From positions 1 through 6,186 of the forward strand of contig DUWJ01000281.1 of the NCBI GenBank assembly GCA_012842765.1: DNA of 6,186 nucleotides. The letters run 5' to 3'. Made by a program: the position numbers and the translations under genes. The DNA is from Bacillota bacterium (GTDB lineage Bacteria; Bacillota; DTU025). Each line of letters begins with the position of its first letter. Position 1 is the first letter of the stretch. Below, one piece after another: positions 1 through 5,739 of the stretch. Under the pieces are notes generated by a model that saw only the letters and a list, made by a program, of their open reading frames with translations, was not told the origin of the DNA and did no database searches.

Positions 1-59
1 ATGTTAGCGCGACTATTGCCGCCAATTAAACCACGACACTCATTGCCAAGCAACTCTTC

Positions 60-1028
60 TCAATTGCGTAGGCCAACCTGAACAGCAGCATCTTGCAGTA
101 CCCGGGCGGATTTCTCAAAGTTCTCACATTCATCCTCTGTGAGGGGGATGTGGAGGAAACGGTCGACACCCGAGCGATTAATCACCGCGGGCAATGAAAG
201 ACATATGTCGCGGGCGCCGCAGAATCCATCTATGAGGCAAGAGACAGTCATAACAGCACTCTCATCGCGGAGTATGGCGCGGGTGACTGCGGTGAGGGCC
301 AAGGCTATTGCATAGTACGTGGCGCCTTTTCGCTCTATAACTACATATGCTGCATCGCGCACTTCCTCAAAGATTCGGGTTCTGATGGAGCTGTCGCATG
401 CCCTCCCGCACACAGGGCAATACTCGTCCAGACGCAAGCCTGCAATGTTTGCGGTGCTCCAAAGAGGCACTTCTGAGTCTCCGTGCTCGCCGATGATGTA
501 TGCATGAACATTTCCAGGCGCGACCTTGCAATGCTCGCCGATGAGTTGCCTCAACCTGGCGCTGTCAAGAAGGGTGCCAGAACCTATGACTCGACTAGCA
601 GGAAACCCCGACATCACGATCGCGGCATACGCCATGAGATCGACTGGGTTGGTGACGACGAGCATTATCGAATCCGGACTGGCGGCAGCAGCCTTGGGCA
701 CTATGTCCCGGAAAACCTCCACGTTGCGTTTGGCGAGGTCGAGCCTGGTCTCTCCCGGTTTCTGCGCCGCCCCGGCAGTTATCACCACAATGTCCGAATT
801 GGAGGTGGCCTCCCAGTCTCCGCTCCTTATGCGGACAGGAGGCGCAAAAGGAGCGCCATGCGAAAGGTCCATGGCTTCGCCCTCCGCCCGCTGGACGCAG
901 GCGTCCAGCAGGACTATCTCTGACGCTGCCCCGCTAAGCATCAAAGTATATGCATAAGTCGACCCTACAAGGCCAGCGCCGATCACAGAGACTTTATTCC
1001 GCCGCCTAGTGTGGATAAGGTGTTTCAT
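60..1028 (-). CDS. ldh: L-lactate dehydrogenase (FBP-regulated type)
   Basis: Cytoplasmic NAD-dependent enzyme that interconverts pyruvate and L-lactate, the last step of lactate fermentation, and recycles NADH. The 322-aa length is normal for the family. Seen: the dinucleotide-binding GxGxxG at residues 17-22 after a beta-strand; Asp42, which binds the NAD ribose; and the substrate loop QKPGETR at 89-95, whose Gln89 marks lactate rather than malate dehydrogenase. Also present are the NPVD motif (127-130), Asp155 and Arg158 of the substrate site, and IGEHGD with catalytic His182. Arg160 and His175 match the two residues that bind the activator fructose-1,6-bisphosphate in Bacillus-type enzymes, so allosteric activation is likely. 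A Cys cluster (C204, C207, C211) lies on the segment after the active site. The start is supported by AAGGAG 10 nt upstream. The gene follows the lipoprotein gene after 134 bp containing a terminator-like hairpin, so it is probably transcribed separately. Confidence 0.96.
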   Translation of the reverse strand: MKHLIHTRRRNKVSVIGAGLVGSTYAYTLMLSGAASEIVLLDACVQRAEGEAMDLSHGAPFAPPVRIRSGDWEATSNSDIVVITAGAAQKPGETRLDLAKRNVEVFRDIVPKAAAASPDSIMLVVTNPVDLMAYAAIVMSGFPASRVIGSGTLLDSARLRQLIGEHCKVAPGNVHAYIIGEHGDSEVPLWSTANIAGLRLDEYCPVCGRACDSSIRTRIFEEVRDAAYVVIERKGATYYAIALALTAVTRAILRDESAVMTVSCLIDGFCGARDICLSLPAVINRSGVDRFLHIPLTEDECENFEKSARVLQDAAVQVGLRN

Positions 1029-1038
1029 TGCGAACTCG

Positions 1039-1044
1039 CTCCTT
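1039..1044 (-). promoter_or_regulatory. Shine-Dalgarno of ldh
   Basis: AAGGAG on the minus strand lies 10 nt before the ldh ATG. The spacing is a little long, but no better start lies close by, and the protein alignment with known LDHs fits this start. Confidence 0.6.
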
Positions 1045-1057
1045 CGATGTGCTCATG

Positions 1058-1087
1058 AATATGCTCCCCAGAGAAGCGAGTAAGCAA
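1058..1087 (-). promoter_or_regulatory. candidate ldh promoter
   Basis: On the minus strand TTGCTT (1082-1087) and CATATT (1058-1063) are 18 bp apart. They match the -35 and -10 consensus at 3/6 and 4/6 positions. The -35 overlaps the T-rich tail of the preceding hairpin. Weak by sequence, but it sits in the right place between a terminator-like hairpin and the ldh ribosome-binding site. Confidence 0.28.
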
Positions 1088-1118
1088 ACGCCCTCCCCGC
1101 CTGAAGTGGAAAGGGCGT
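1088..1118 (-). terminator. terminator-like hairpin after the lipoprotein gene
   Basis: ACGCCCT (1088-1094) pairs perfectly with AGGGCGT (1112-1118), giving a 7-bp stem with a 17-nt loop. On the minus strand it is followed by TTTGCTTACT, which is only moderately T-rich. It lies 44 nt past the lipoprotein stop codon, so a role in ending that transcript is plausible. The large loop and imperfect T tract keep confidence moderate. Confidence 0.45.
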
Positions 1119-1162
1119 CTTGTCAACAACTTATGCAGCCTCTCAACTCAGTTAATCGGCGG

Positions 1163-1543
1163 CTACTTGTGCTTCTGCATTACAATGGGCCTCTCCATAA
1201 TGCAGTGGGCGCCTCGCTTTGCTATTGGAAAGTCAATCGGCCCCGCATCAGCGTATCCATCCATCTTCGCCGTCACTTTGTACATATCGCACTTAACTTT
1301 GACCGGAGTAAACCAATATCCATTTTCGTCAGTATCACAGTTCAAGCTGTAATCGGGGTTGGAAGCTGATGTGAGTGTTACTATCGCGCCACAAACAGGA
1401 ATCTGAATGACCTGCCCCTCGCTGCCCTCTGCGCACTCAACGACACGACCACTGGCAGTTGCCCACCCTCCGAAGTACAGAGTGCATCCGGTCAAGCATG
1501 TGCACATCAGAACAATAGCTGCACCGAGCAAAGCACGCTTCAT
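1163..1543 (-). CDS. small lipoprotein with carboxypeptidase-regulatory-like (beta-sandwich) domain
   Basis: 126-aa predicted lipoprotein, specific function unknown. It starts with a basic MKR and a hydrophobic segment ending in a clear lipobox, LTGC, with Cys20 as the lipidated residue; Thr at +2 gives no inner-membrane retention signal. The rest resembles the CarboxypepD_reg-like fold: a GRV strand (32-34), GAIVTL (52-57), then TDENGYWF (71-78) and YKVTAKMDGY (88-97). This pattern of an acidic-Gly turn followed by an aromatic strand is typical of such beta-sandwich domains, which usually serve binding or structural roles at the cell surface. Beyond the lipid Cys there are five more Cys (37, 51, 69, 85, 114), unusual for so small a domain. 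The ATG at 1543 is chosen because GGAGGA lies 7 nt upstream; an in-frame ATG at 1558 would place that Shine-Dalgarno inside the coding region. It stands alone between tryptophanase and ldh, with gaps over 100 bp on both sides. Confidence 0.82.
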   Translation of the reverse strand: MKRALLGAAIVLMCTCLTGCTLYFGGWATASGRVVECAEGSEGQVIQIPVCGAIVTLTSASNPDYSLNCDTDENGYWFTPVKVKCDMYKVTAKMDGYADAGPIDFPIAKRGAHCIMERPIVMQKHK

Positions 1544-1550
1544 CTGCCAT

Positions 1551-1556
1551 TCCTCC
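1551..1556 (-). promoter_or_regulatory. Shine-Dalgarno that fixes the lipoprotein start
   Basis: GGAGGA on the minus strand, 7 nt before the ATG at 1543. It decides for this ATG over the in-frame upstream ATG at 1558, and the shorter protein has a standard lipoprotein n-region (MKR). Confidence 0.75.
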
Positions 1557-1594
1557 ATTTAGGGCCTATGCGCAAGATTTCGTCATAAGCAACA

Positions 1595-1600
1595 ATTATC
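1595..1600 (-). promoter_or_regulatory. candidate -10 element of the lipoprotein gene
   Basis: GATAAT on the minus strand matches TATAAT at 5/6 positions and would start a transcript about 45 nt before the ATG. No good -35 lies 16-18 bp upstream (TCGCTT at best), so the call rests on the -10 alone. Confidence 0.28.
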
Positions 1601-1658
1601 CTGCAGATCTTGGACCCAAGCGAGCTAAGACAACCCGGCTTTTTCAGACCAAGCCCAT

Positions 1659-3041
1659 CTACACTCTTTCGAATTCCGCAGTGAAGTGGCGCAGCACCGG
1701 AGCCTCATACGTAATTCGCAGTCCCCGGATGGAGCTCCGCCTCTCAAGGATGCCCTCGAAGGCCCTTGCCACTTGGAGCATGTGCCTGTCAGTGTAGACT
1801 CGTCGCGGAATAGCCAGCCTGACCAGTTCCAGCTCTGGATAGATAGTCTCGCCAGTGGCCGGATCAGTCCGGGCGAAGGCGCATGCGCCGAGCTCCACAC
1901 CACGAACCCCGCCCTCGATGTACAGTTCCACCGTCATCGCCTGGGCCGGAAACTCAGATTGCGGAATATGGGGCAACACGGCTTTGGCATCAACATATAC
2001 GCCATGTCCGCCTGCGGGCGTTATCACCGGCACTCCTCTCTCCAGTAAAAGGTCGGCGAGGTAGGCGACTTGACCGATGCGGTCCTCAAGGTAGTCGTCG
2101 TCCAACACTTCCGTAAGACCCTGCGCCATGGCCTCGAGGTCTCGTCCGGCAAGGCCGCCGTATGTCAAATAGCCTTCGAAGGGTATTTCCCATTCGAGGG
2201 CCTTATGATAGATGTCGGAGTCACGCACGGCGGCAAACCCTCCGATATTGACCAGCGCATCTTTCTTTGCGCTCATTATACAGCCGTCTCCGTAGGAGAA
2301 CATCTCCTGGGCGATCTCGAGCAAACTCTTATTCTCATATCCGGGTTCGCGATTCTTGATAAACCACGAGTTTTCGGCAAACCTGGCACAATCAAAAAAT
2401 AGCGGCACATTGTGTTTGTGCGCTATCTCACTGGCCGCCTTTATGTTCTCCATGGATACGGGTTGCCCGCCATTGCTATTGCACGTTACCGTCATGAGCA
2501 CGAACGGAACCTTCTCGGATCCGCGCTTATCAAGCTCCCTCTCGAGGGCCTCAATATCAATGTTGCCTTTGAACGGTTCGGTGCTTTCGACCTCATACCC
2601 CTCCTTCTTCAAGAGATTGACCGGTTCTGCGCCTCGGAGGAGAATGTGACCCATGGTGGTGTCAAAGTGCATATTTCCGAGGACCGCATCCCCATCTTTC
2701 ACAAGTGCCGTCATGATCACGTGTTCAGCGCCCCGCCCCTGGTGAGCCGGGATCACGTATTCGTAGCCCGTGATGTTCCGCACTACGTCCCGGAAGCGGT
2801 AGAAACTCTTGCTGCCAGCGTAGGCTTCATCCCCACACATGAGGGCAGCCCATTGAGTGTCGCTCATTGCTGGCGTTCCACTGTCGGTGAGAAGGTCGAT
2901 GTATACATCTTCGGCTCTGAGGTTGAAGACGTTGTACCCAGCACCCTCGATTTTCCCGATTCTTTCCTCCCTCGTGGTCATCTTGATAGGTTCAACCATC
3001 TTGACTCGATACGGTTCTGCATACTCGTCACGCGGTCGCAT
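1659..3041 (-). CDS. tnaA: tryptophanase (tryptophan indole-lyase)
   Basis: PLP-dependent cytoplasmic enzyme that splits L-tryptophan into indole, pyruvate and ammonia. The 460-aa length and full-length resemblance fit the tryptophanase/tyrosine phenol-lyase family. Seen: IDLLTDSGT (48-56), GDEAYAGS with Tyr74 (70-77), HQGRGAE with Arg103 (100-106), NSNGGQPVS (188-196), DCARFAEN with Asp217 and Arg220, and the PLP lysine in SAKKD (Lys260). Three positions separate the two activities, and all favour tryptophanase: Asp127 in FDTT where tyrosine phenol-lyase has Thr; Leu384 where phenol-lyase has Arg381; and His452 in LRHFTA, matching E. coli tryptophanase His463 where phenol-lyase has Phe. The start is fixed by GAGGTGA 6 nt upstream. 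No tnaB-type permease is in the window, and no Trp-coding tnaC-like leader was found. A 214-bp gap precedes it and a 115-bp gap follows, so it is probably monocistronic. Confidence 0.95.
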   Translation of the reverse strand: MRPRDEYAEPYRVKMVEPIKMTTREERIGKIEGAGYNVFNLRAEDVYIDLLTDSGTPAMSDTQWAALMCGDEAYAGSKSFYRFRDVVRNITGYEYVIPAHQGRGAEHVIMTALVKDGDAVLGNMHFDTTMGHILLRGAEPVNLLKKEGYEVESTEPFKGNIDIEALERELDKRGSEKVPFVLMTVTCNSNGGQPVSMENIKAASEIAHKHNVPLFFDCARFAENSWFIKNREPGYENKSLLEIAQEMFSYGDGCIMSAKKDALVNIGGFAAVRDSDIYHKALEWEIPFEGYLTYGGLAGRDLEAMAQGLTEVLDDDYLEDRIGQVAYLADLLLERGVPVITPAGGHGVYVDAKAVLPHIPQSEFPAQAMTVELYIEGGVRGVELGACAFARTDPATGETIYPELELVRLAIPRRVYTDRHMLQVARAFEGILERRSSIRGLRITYEAPVLRHFTAEFERV

Positions 3042-3047
3042 GGCAAA

Positions 3048-3054
3048 TCACCTC
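3048..3054 (-). promoter_or_regulatory. Shine-Dalgarno of tnaA
   Basis: GAGGTGA on the minus strand, 6 nt before the ATG at 3041, a near-ideal match to the 16S rRNA 3' end. It supports this start over the internal Met15 and Met21. Confidence 0.8.
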
Positions 3055-3089
3055 ACAGTTAGGAGATATTCGCCATTGTATACTCCCAT
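3048..3089 (-). other. possible 13-codon leader ORF overlapping the tnaA ribosome-binding site
   Basis: On the minus strand an ATG at 3087-3089 opens a short frame encoding MGVYNGEYLLTVR. Its TGA stop (3048-3050) is part of the tnaA Shine-Dalgarno, and GAAGG lies directly before the ATG, closer than usual. It has no Trp codon, so it is not a classical TnaC. Termination inside the next gene's ribosome-binding site would permit translational coupling, but an ORF this short can arise by chance. Confidence 0.2.
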
Positions 3090-3171
3090 CCTTCAAAAAC
3101 CCGTTTCCCTTTTGGAGAAGCCCGGAGATTACGCCAAGTCTAGGCTGCCCCATTGCCTGTCACACCTACAA

Positions 3172-3199
3172 ATGTCATGGATATGTTGAGGCAAGTCAA
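3172..3199 (-). promoter_or_regulatory. weak candidate tnaA promoter
   Basis: TTGACT (3194-3199, 5/6 to the -35 consensus) is followed after 16 bp by TGACAT (3172-3177), a poor -10 with 3/6 matches. It would give a leader of about 120 nt before tnaA. A TATACA at the right distance from the start codon has no matching -35. Nothing else promoter-like was seen in the 214-bp gap, so this is the best of weak options. Confidence 0.2.
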
Positions 3200-3255
3200 A
3201 CGGCAGAAGAAAATCGAGAGTGCGCGTGCGTCCTCACAGCCACAAATGGGCGGCC

Positions 3256-4839
3256 CTAAAACCTGACCTTCAGCTCTCCCTGAATGAAACAGTCTAAATC
3301 ATGGGGGGCCATCTCCGGCCCCTTCCACGCCCGCGTTGCATTTGCCCCTATCGCCGCCTCCATCCAAGGCTTGGACGCGTACCGTAGCCAAACTCTAACC
3401 TTTAAAGCGTCCTTAACACTCTCCGGTTCAGCGTCCCCCACCCCGAATGCGCGCGAATCGTATGCTGTTGCATTCAAGCCCCCAATGAATAATCCTGCCG
3501 CGATGGGGCGGGACAACGAAAGTGAAACCTCAAGGTCACGTTTTTCGTAACCCGCAGTATCCCTGACTGATCTGCTCCATCCGGCCTTGACAACATATTC
3601 CGTCTCTCCTATGCTCCCAGCGCCTGACATTGACAGAAGATCAAGCGCGTCACGAAAGCGACCAACGTGGTCTATGACAACGGAATGGATTGCCCTAGTG
3701 CCAACATCAACAGTGCCCGGCCCCATCTTTACAGGAAAAGCCGACTCAATAGACGCAACGTGCTTTGTTTTCATGTAGTTCGGCGCCGGTTCCTCATCTG
3801 ATTCCCAGTGCAATACTGTGTATTTCCCTTCGATGAGCTGGCCCCGCCCGGAAACGAGGGTCACCTGAGATTCAGCCGAGCGTTCCACATTCTGAACGGG
3901 CGCCGAGCCATCCATGTTGTCGGCAGCTAACGTCCCGGTGACTGCAAAACGCATCGCATGCCCTGCTGAGCTTCGCAGCACATCGCCTGACCACGAAATC
4001 GACGTTTCCGCATTGCCCCCTTTGCTACCTGAAACCGCCGGATTAAGCGAGACAAACTCATCGCTGGCATATTTGCCCGACAGAGACAACACTCCGCCGC
4101 AAGCAGGCACTCTGGCGCCTGCAAGCGCAGTATAGCCCGACTCACCTACCGGGTTGTTCCTGGATCCGACAAGCTCTCCTGTGATATCGGCATTCCCTAG
4201 AGCAGCCCAGATTCGCGCTCCGACCAGATCAACATCGAAGCCGTCCCGTTCGCCCGAAAGACCGCGCAACGACAGGCCAATCTTTCTACCAAAGCTGGCT
4301 TCTGCAGAGCCTCCACTTACTTGGTATGAGTTAACAGTAAAGCCCGAGCTCACGGCATTCGTTCCGCAGAATCCTGTTACGGTGCCAGAAACGCCTCCCG
4401 CACTGCCCCATACACTTCCGACCCCTCCATGCAAGGACCTGCCCGCCAAGTAAAGCCCTGACATGGTGGGAATATAGACATCTCCCAGCTGTAGGGAGGC
4501 CGTTGGCGCTTGCAATGAAACGCTCCACCTTTCCGTCCATTCACCCAAAGGTCCCAACATCAGCGCCTCACCTGGAATTCCCCAGTTAGCCGCCAACACC
4601 TTGGCCTGCACTCCTACCCTCAATGGACCCGTGGTGCCAAAGATATACAGACTTGTGGAGTTATCGATCCTGAGCGCATTCTGCCAATAGACCTTAAACG
4701 CCGAACTTCCTCCATATTTCCATTGTCCCTCGTGCGCTCTAGCTTCACCCGATAATAGAAAAAAAGACAGCACAATGGCGACAGAAATGCAAACAGCCAC
4801 TAAAACACGGGATTTTGCGGAGTATCGGGGTTCTTCCAT
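3256..4839 (-). CDS. large exported beta-barrel-like outer-membrane protein, unassigned
   Basis: 527-aa protein with no family I can name. It begins with a basic n-region (KSR, 9-11), a hydrophobic core (about 12-30) and a likely signal-peptidase site after ARA (33-35). The mature part is rich in Gly, Ser, Ala and Val, with many short alternating polar/hydrophobic stretches such as DLEVSLSLSRPI and LKVRVWLRYA, no hydrophobic helix, and the C-terminus ELKVRF. A terminal Phe on an amphipathic strand is the usual recognition signal for barrel insertion by BamA. A segment at 117-140 (LGDVYIPTMSGLYLAGRSLHGG in outline, with GD, SGL and GRSLHGG as its key parts) resembles a conserved plug or first-strand motif I associate with uncharacterised barrels. 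By size it could form 16-22 strands. The ATG at 4839 is preferred over a GTG at 4854 because a G-rich Shine-Dalgarno lies 7 nt before the ATG. An extracellular non-barrel beta protein is the main alternative. Confidence 0.75.
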   Translation of the reverse strand: MEEPRYSAKSRVLVAVCISVAIVLSFFLLSGEARAHEGQWKYGGSSAFKVYWQNALRIDNSTSLYIFGTTGPLRVGVQAKVLAANWGIPGEALMLGPLGEWTERWSVSLQAPTASLQLGDVYIPTMSGLYLAGRSLHGGVGSVWGSAGGVSGTVTGFCGTNAVSSGFTVNSYQVSGGSAEASFGRKIGLSLRGLSGERDGFDVDLVGARIWAALGNADITGELVGSRNNPVGESGYTALAGARVPACGGVLSLSGKYASDEFVSLNPAVSGSKGGNAETSISWSGDVLRSSAGHAMRFAVTGTLAADNMDGSAPVQNVERSAESQVTLVSGRGQLIEGKYTVLHWESDEEPAPNYMKTKHVASIESAFPVKMGPGTVDVGTRAIHSVVIDHVGRFRDALDLLSMSGAGSIGETEYVVKAGWSRSVRDTAGYEKRDLEVSLSLSRPIAAGLFIGGLNATAYDSRAFGVGDAEPESVKDALKVRVWLRYASKPWMEAAIGANATRAWKGPEMAPHDLDCFIQGELKVRF

Positions 4840-4846
4840 GAGCAAG

Positions 4847-4856
4847 CCCCCCACCC
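4847..4856 (-). promoter_or_regulatory. G-rich Shine-Dalgarno that decides the start of the 527-aa gene
   Basis: GGGTGGGGGG on the minus strand, ending 7 nt before the ATG at 4839. The in-frame GTG at 4854 lies inside it and would have GAAGG directly abutting the start, with no spacer. The ATG therefore fits better. The all-G composition is unusual compared with the A-containing sites of neighbouring genes. Confidence 0.55.
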
Positions 4857-4871
4857 TTCACTTGACGTCGA

Positions 4872-4890
4872 CAACTGTATCAAGCAGTTG
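4872..4890. repeat. inverted repeat CAACTG-N7-CAGTTG
   Basis: Perfect 6-bp arms separated by 7 bp, 33 bp upstream of the start codon of the 527-aa gene. It could be an operator for a dimeric regulator or a 5'-UTR hairpin. The arms do not extend further. Confidence 0.4.
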
Positions 4891-4959
4891 CCGACATCGC
4901 CGTCATTTGATGGTATTACTTACGTCATGGTCCCATATTTTCCTGCATCTGCTAACAAA

Positions 4960-4971
4960 TCACCCGGGTGA
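4960..4971. repeat. 12-bp perfect palindrome
   Basis: TCACCCGGGTGA reads the same on both strands. It lies in the gap about 120 bp upstream of the 527-aa gene and 31 bp from the large hairpin at 5002-5034. A gapless palindrome makes a poor RNA hairpin but a typical protein-binding site; no regulator gene is in the window. Confidence 0.4.
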
Positions 4972-5001
4972 CCCCCATTGCATCCCCTGACCCAACAAGA
5001 A

Positions 5002-5034
5002 GCAGGGGGCTTCGACATGTTCGAATCCCCCTGC
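5002..5034 (-). terminator. strong hairpin, probable terminator of the 174-aa gene
   Basis: GCAGGGGG (5002-5009) pairs with CCCCCTGC (5027-5034). After one mismatch, TTCGA (5011-5015) pairs with TCGAA (5021-5025) around the loop CATGT. That is 13 paired positions with one internal mismatch. On the minus strand it is followed by TTCTTGTTGGG, a moderate T tract, whereas the plus-strand side has none. It lies 86 nt beyond the stop codon at 5121, so it probably ends transcription of the small barrel gene. Confidence 0.6.
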
Positions 5035-5047
5035 AATCATCGGTGCT

Positions 5048-5080
5048 GTCAGGCTCTGCCGCCAGTGGGCAACAGCTGAC
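5048..5080. repeat. weak inverted repeat in the structured 3' region
   Basis: GTCAG (5048-5052) pairs with CTGAC (5076-5080), and inside it TGCC can pair with GGCA. The pairing is short, but it sits between the two better hairpins (5002-5034 and 5104-5118), making the whole 3' stretch foldable. Confidence 0.25.
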
Positions 5081-5103
5081 AAACGACCATTCCATTTGAG
5101 AAC

Positions 5104-5118
5104 AAGCGCGAGGCGCTT
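5104..5118 (-). terminator. short hairpin directly after the 174-aa gene
   Basis: AAGCGC (5104-5109) and GCGCTT (5113-5118) form a perfect 6-bp stem with a 3-nt loop, 2 nt after the stop codon at 5121. On the minus strand GTTCTC follows, which is a poor T tract. It may protect the 3' end or terminate weakly, with the stronger hairpin at 5002-5034 as backup. Confidence 0.35.
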
Positions 5119-5120
5119 CC

Positions 5121-5645
5121 CTAAAAAGAATACCCCACCGTGAATCCGACCTCAGTCCCTGCCACTCCGCCAGTAAGGCCCATAGAAGCGTCAACTCCCA
5201 GGAAAAGCGGGTCTGAGAGAGCCATCCGCGCTCCTACATTGGCCACGAGTCCGCCACCTGAGGCGTCTAGCCTTTGCCTGAACACGAGACCCCCATGGAG
5301 TCCAAGACCTGTCACCCCGATCTTCTCAGCAAAAACCCCCGCCGAAAGAGCCTGTGAGGTGTAAACATGATCCCCGATGAGCCTGCCCTCGAAGACCGGG
5401 CCTGCCACTACAGAGCTCCTGTAAAGGGCCATCTTGTACCTTGCCGCCACATCATACCCTCCAGGAAGCACCGTGTAGGACCCTTCAACAGACGAACCCC
5501 GGCCCAGATCGTACCTGCCTCCAAGCGTGAAGTTGAGTTGCCCGTCACGGGATATATAGCCTGCAGAGAGGTGTGTCGCAGAGGCCAGTCCACTCGCAAT
5601 AACAAGAGTAAAAGCCAGGATAATCGGCACCGCATACTTTTTCAT
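5121..5645 (-). CDS. small exported beta-barrel-like outer-membrane protein
   Basis: 174-aa protein of unknown function. The signal peptide is clear: MKK, a hydrophobic core (about 5-18) and a likely cleavage after ASA at residue 23. The mature 151 aa read by eye as about ten amphipathic strands joined by short Gly/Asp turns, and end in GFTVGYSF, with the terminal Phe of BAM-inserted outer-membrane proteins. The size suits an 8- to 10-stranded barrel, as in OmpA-like or OmpW-like proteins, but no specific motif allows a name. Its C-terminal half resembles the next gene upstream (AGVFAE against AGIFAE, and terminal VGYSF against VGYTF), so the two are probably paralogues. The ATG at 5645 is chosen over an in-frame upstream start at 5684 because GGGGGAG lies 5 nt before it and a proper signal peptide begins there. 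The gap to the upstream gene contains that gene's terminator, so it is likely transcribed on its own. Confidence 0.82.
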   Translation of the reverse strand: MKKYAVPIILAFTLVIASGLASATHLSAGYISRDGQLNFTLGGRYDLGRGSSVEGSYTVLPGGYDVAARYKMALYRSSVVAGPVFEGRLIGDHVYTSQALSAGVFAEKIGVTGLGLHGGLVFRQRLDASGGGLVANVGARMALSDPLFLGVDASMGLTGGVAGTEVGFTVGYSF

Positions 5646-5650
5646 GATGT

Positions 5651-5657
5651 CTCCCCC
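5651..5657 (-). promoter_or_regulatory. Shine-Dalgarno that fixes the start of the 174-aa gene
   Basis: GGGGGAG on the minus strand, 5 nt before the ATG at 5645. It selects this start over the in-frame one at 5684, which would add 13 polar residues in front of the signal peptide. Confidence 0.7.
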
Positions 5658-5739
5658 TTTGCTGTTCGTATGCCAGCGGCCCACATTGTTGCCGCCTCCG
5701 TGCTTCTGTTAACAAGCAATCCCATTAACAAAGTAGAGA

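Noticed and set aside
1..59. A short plus-strand frame beginning with ATG at position 1, and the tail after ldh
   Set aside because: The frame stops after 26 codons, runs into the antisense of ldh, and has no visible ribosome-binding site. No convincing ldh terminator could be found in these 59 bases either.
483..957. Two overlapping plus-strand frames of about 145 codons inside ldh
   Set aside because: Both are antisense to a well-supported lactate dehydrogenase, overlap each other, and show low-complexity Ser/Arg/Pro composition typical of shadow frames.
1612..1623. CTTGGACCCAAG inverted repeat between tnaA and the lipoprotein gene as a tnaA terminator
   Set aside because: The stem is only 4-5 bp with a loop too small, and no T tract follows on the minus strand.
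2412..3062. A 216-codon open frame on the plus strand opposite tnaA
   Set aside because: It lies antisense to a gene with every tryptophanase motif, and its translation shows no recognisable domain. It is a shadow of the tnaA codon pattern.
3200..3255. A terminator after the 527-aa gene in the GC-rich stretch followed by ATTTTCTTC on the minus strand
   Set aside because: The T-rich stretch is there, but no stem longer than 3-4 bp could be built directly before it.
4852..4854. GTG as the start of the 527-aa gene
   Set aside because: It sits inside the G-rich Shine-Dalgarno, and its own upstream GAAGG has no spacer. The ATG at 4839 has correct spacing.
5011..5034. TTCGAATCCCC, which looks like the T-loop and 3' end of a tRNA
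   Set aside because: The five bases before the loop (ACATG) do not pair with the CCCCC after it, and there is no D-arm, anticodon arm or acceptor partner. The match is explained by the palindromic hairpin at 5002-5034.
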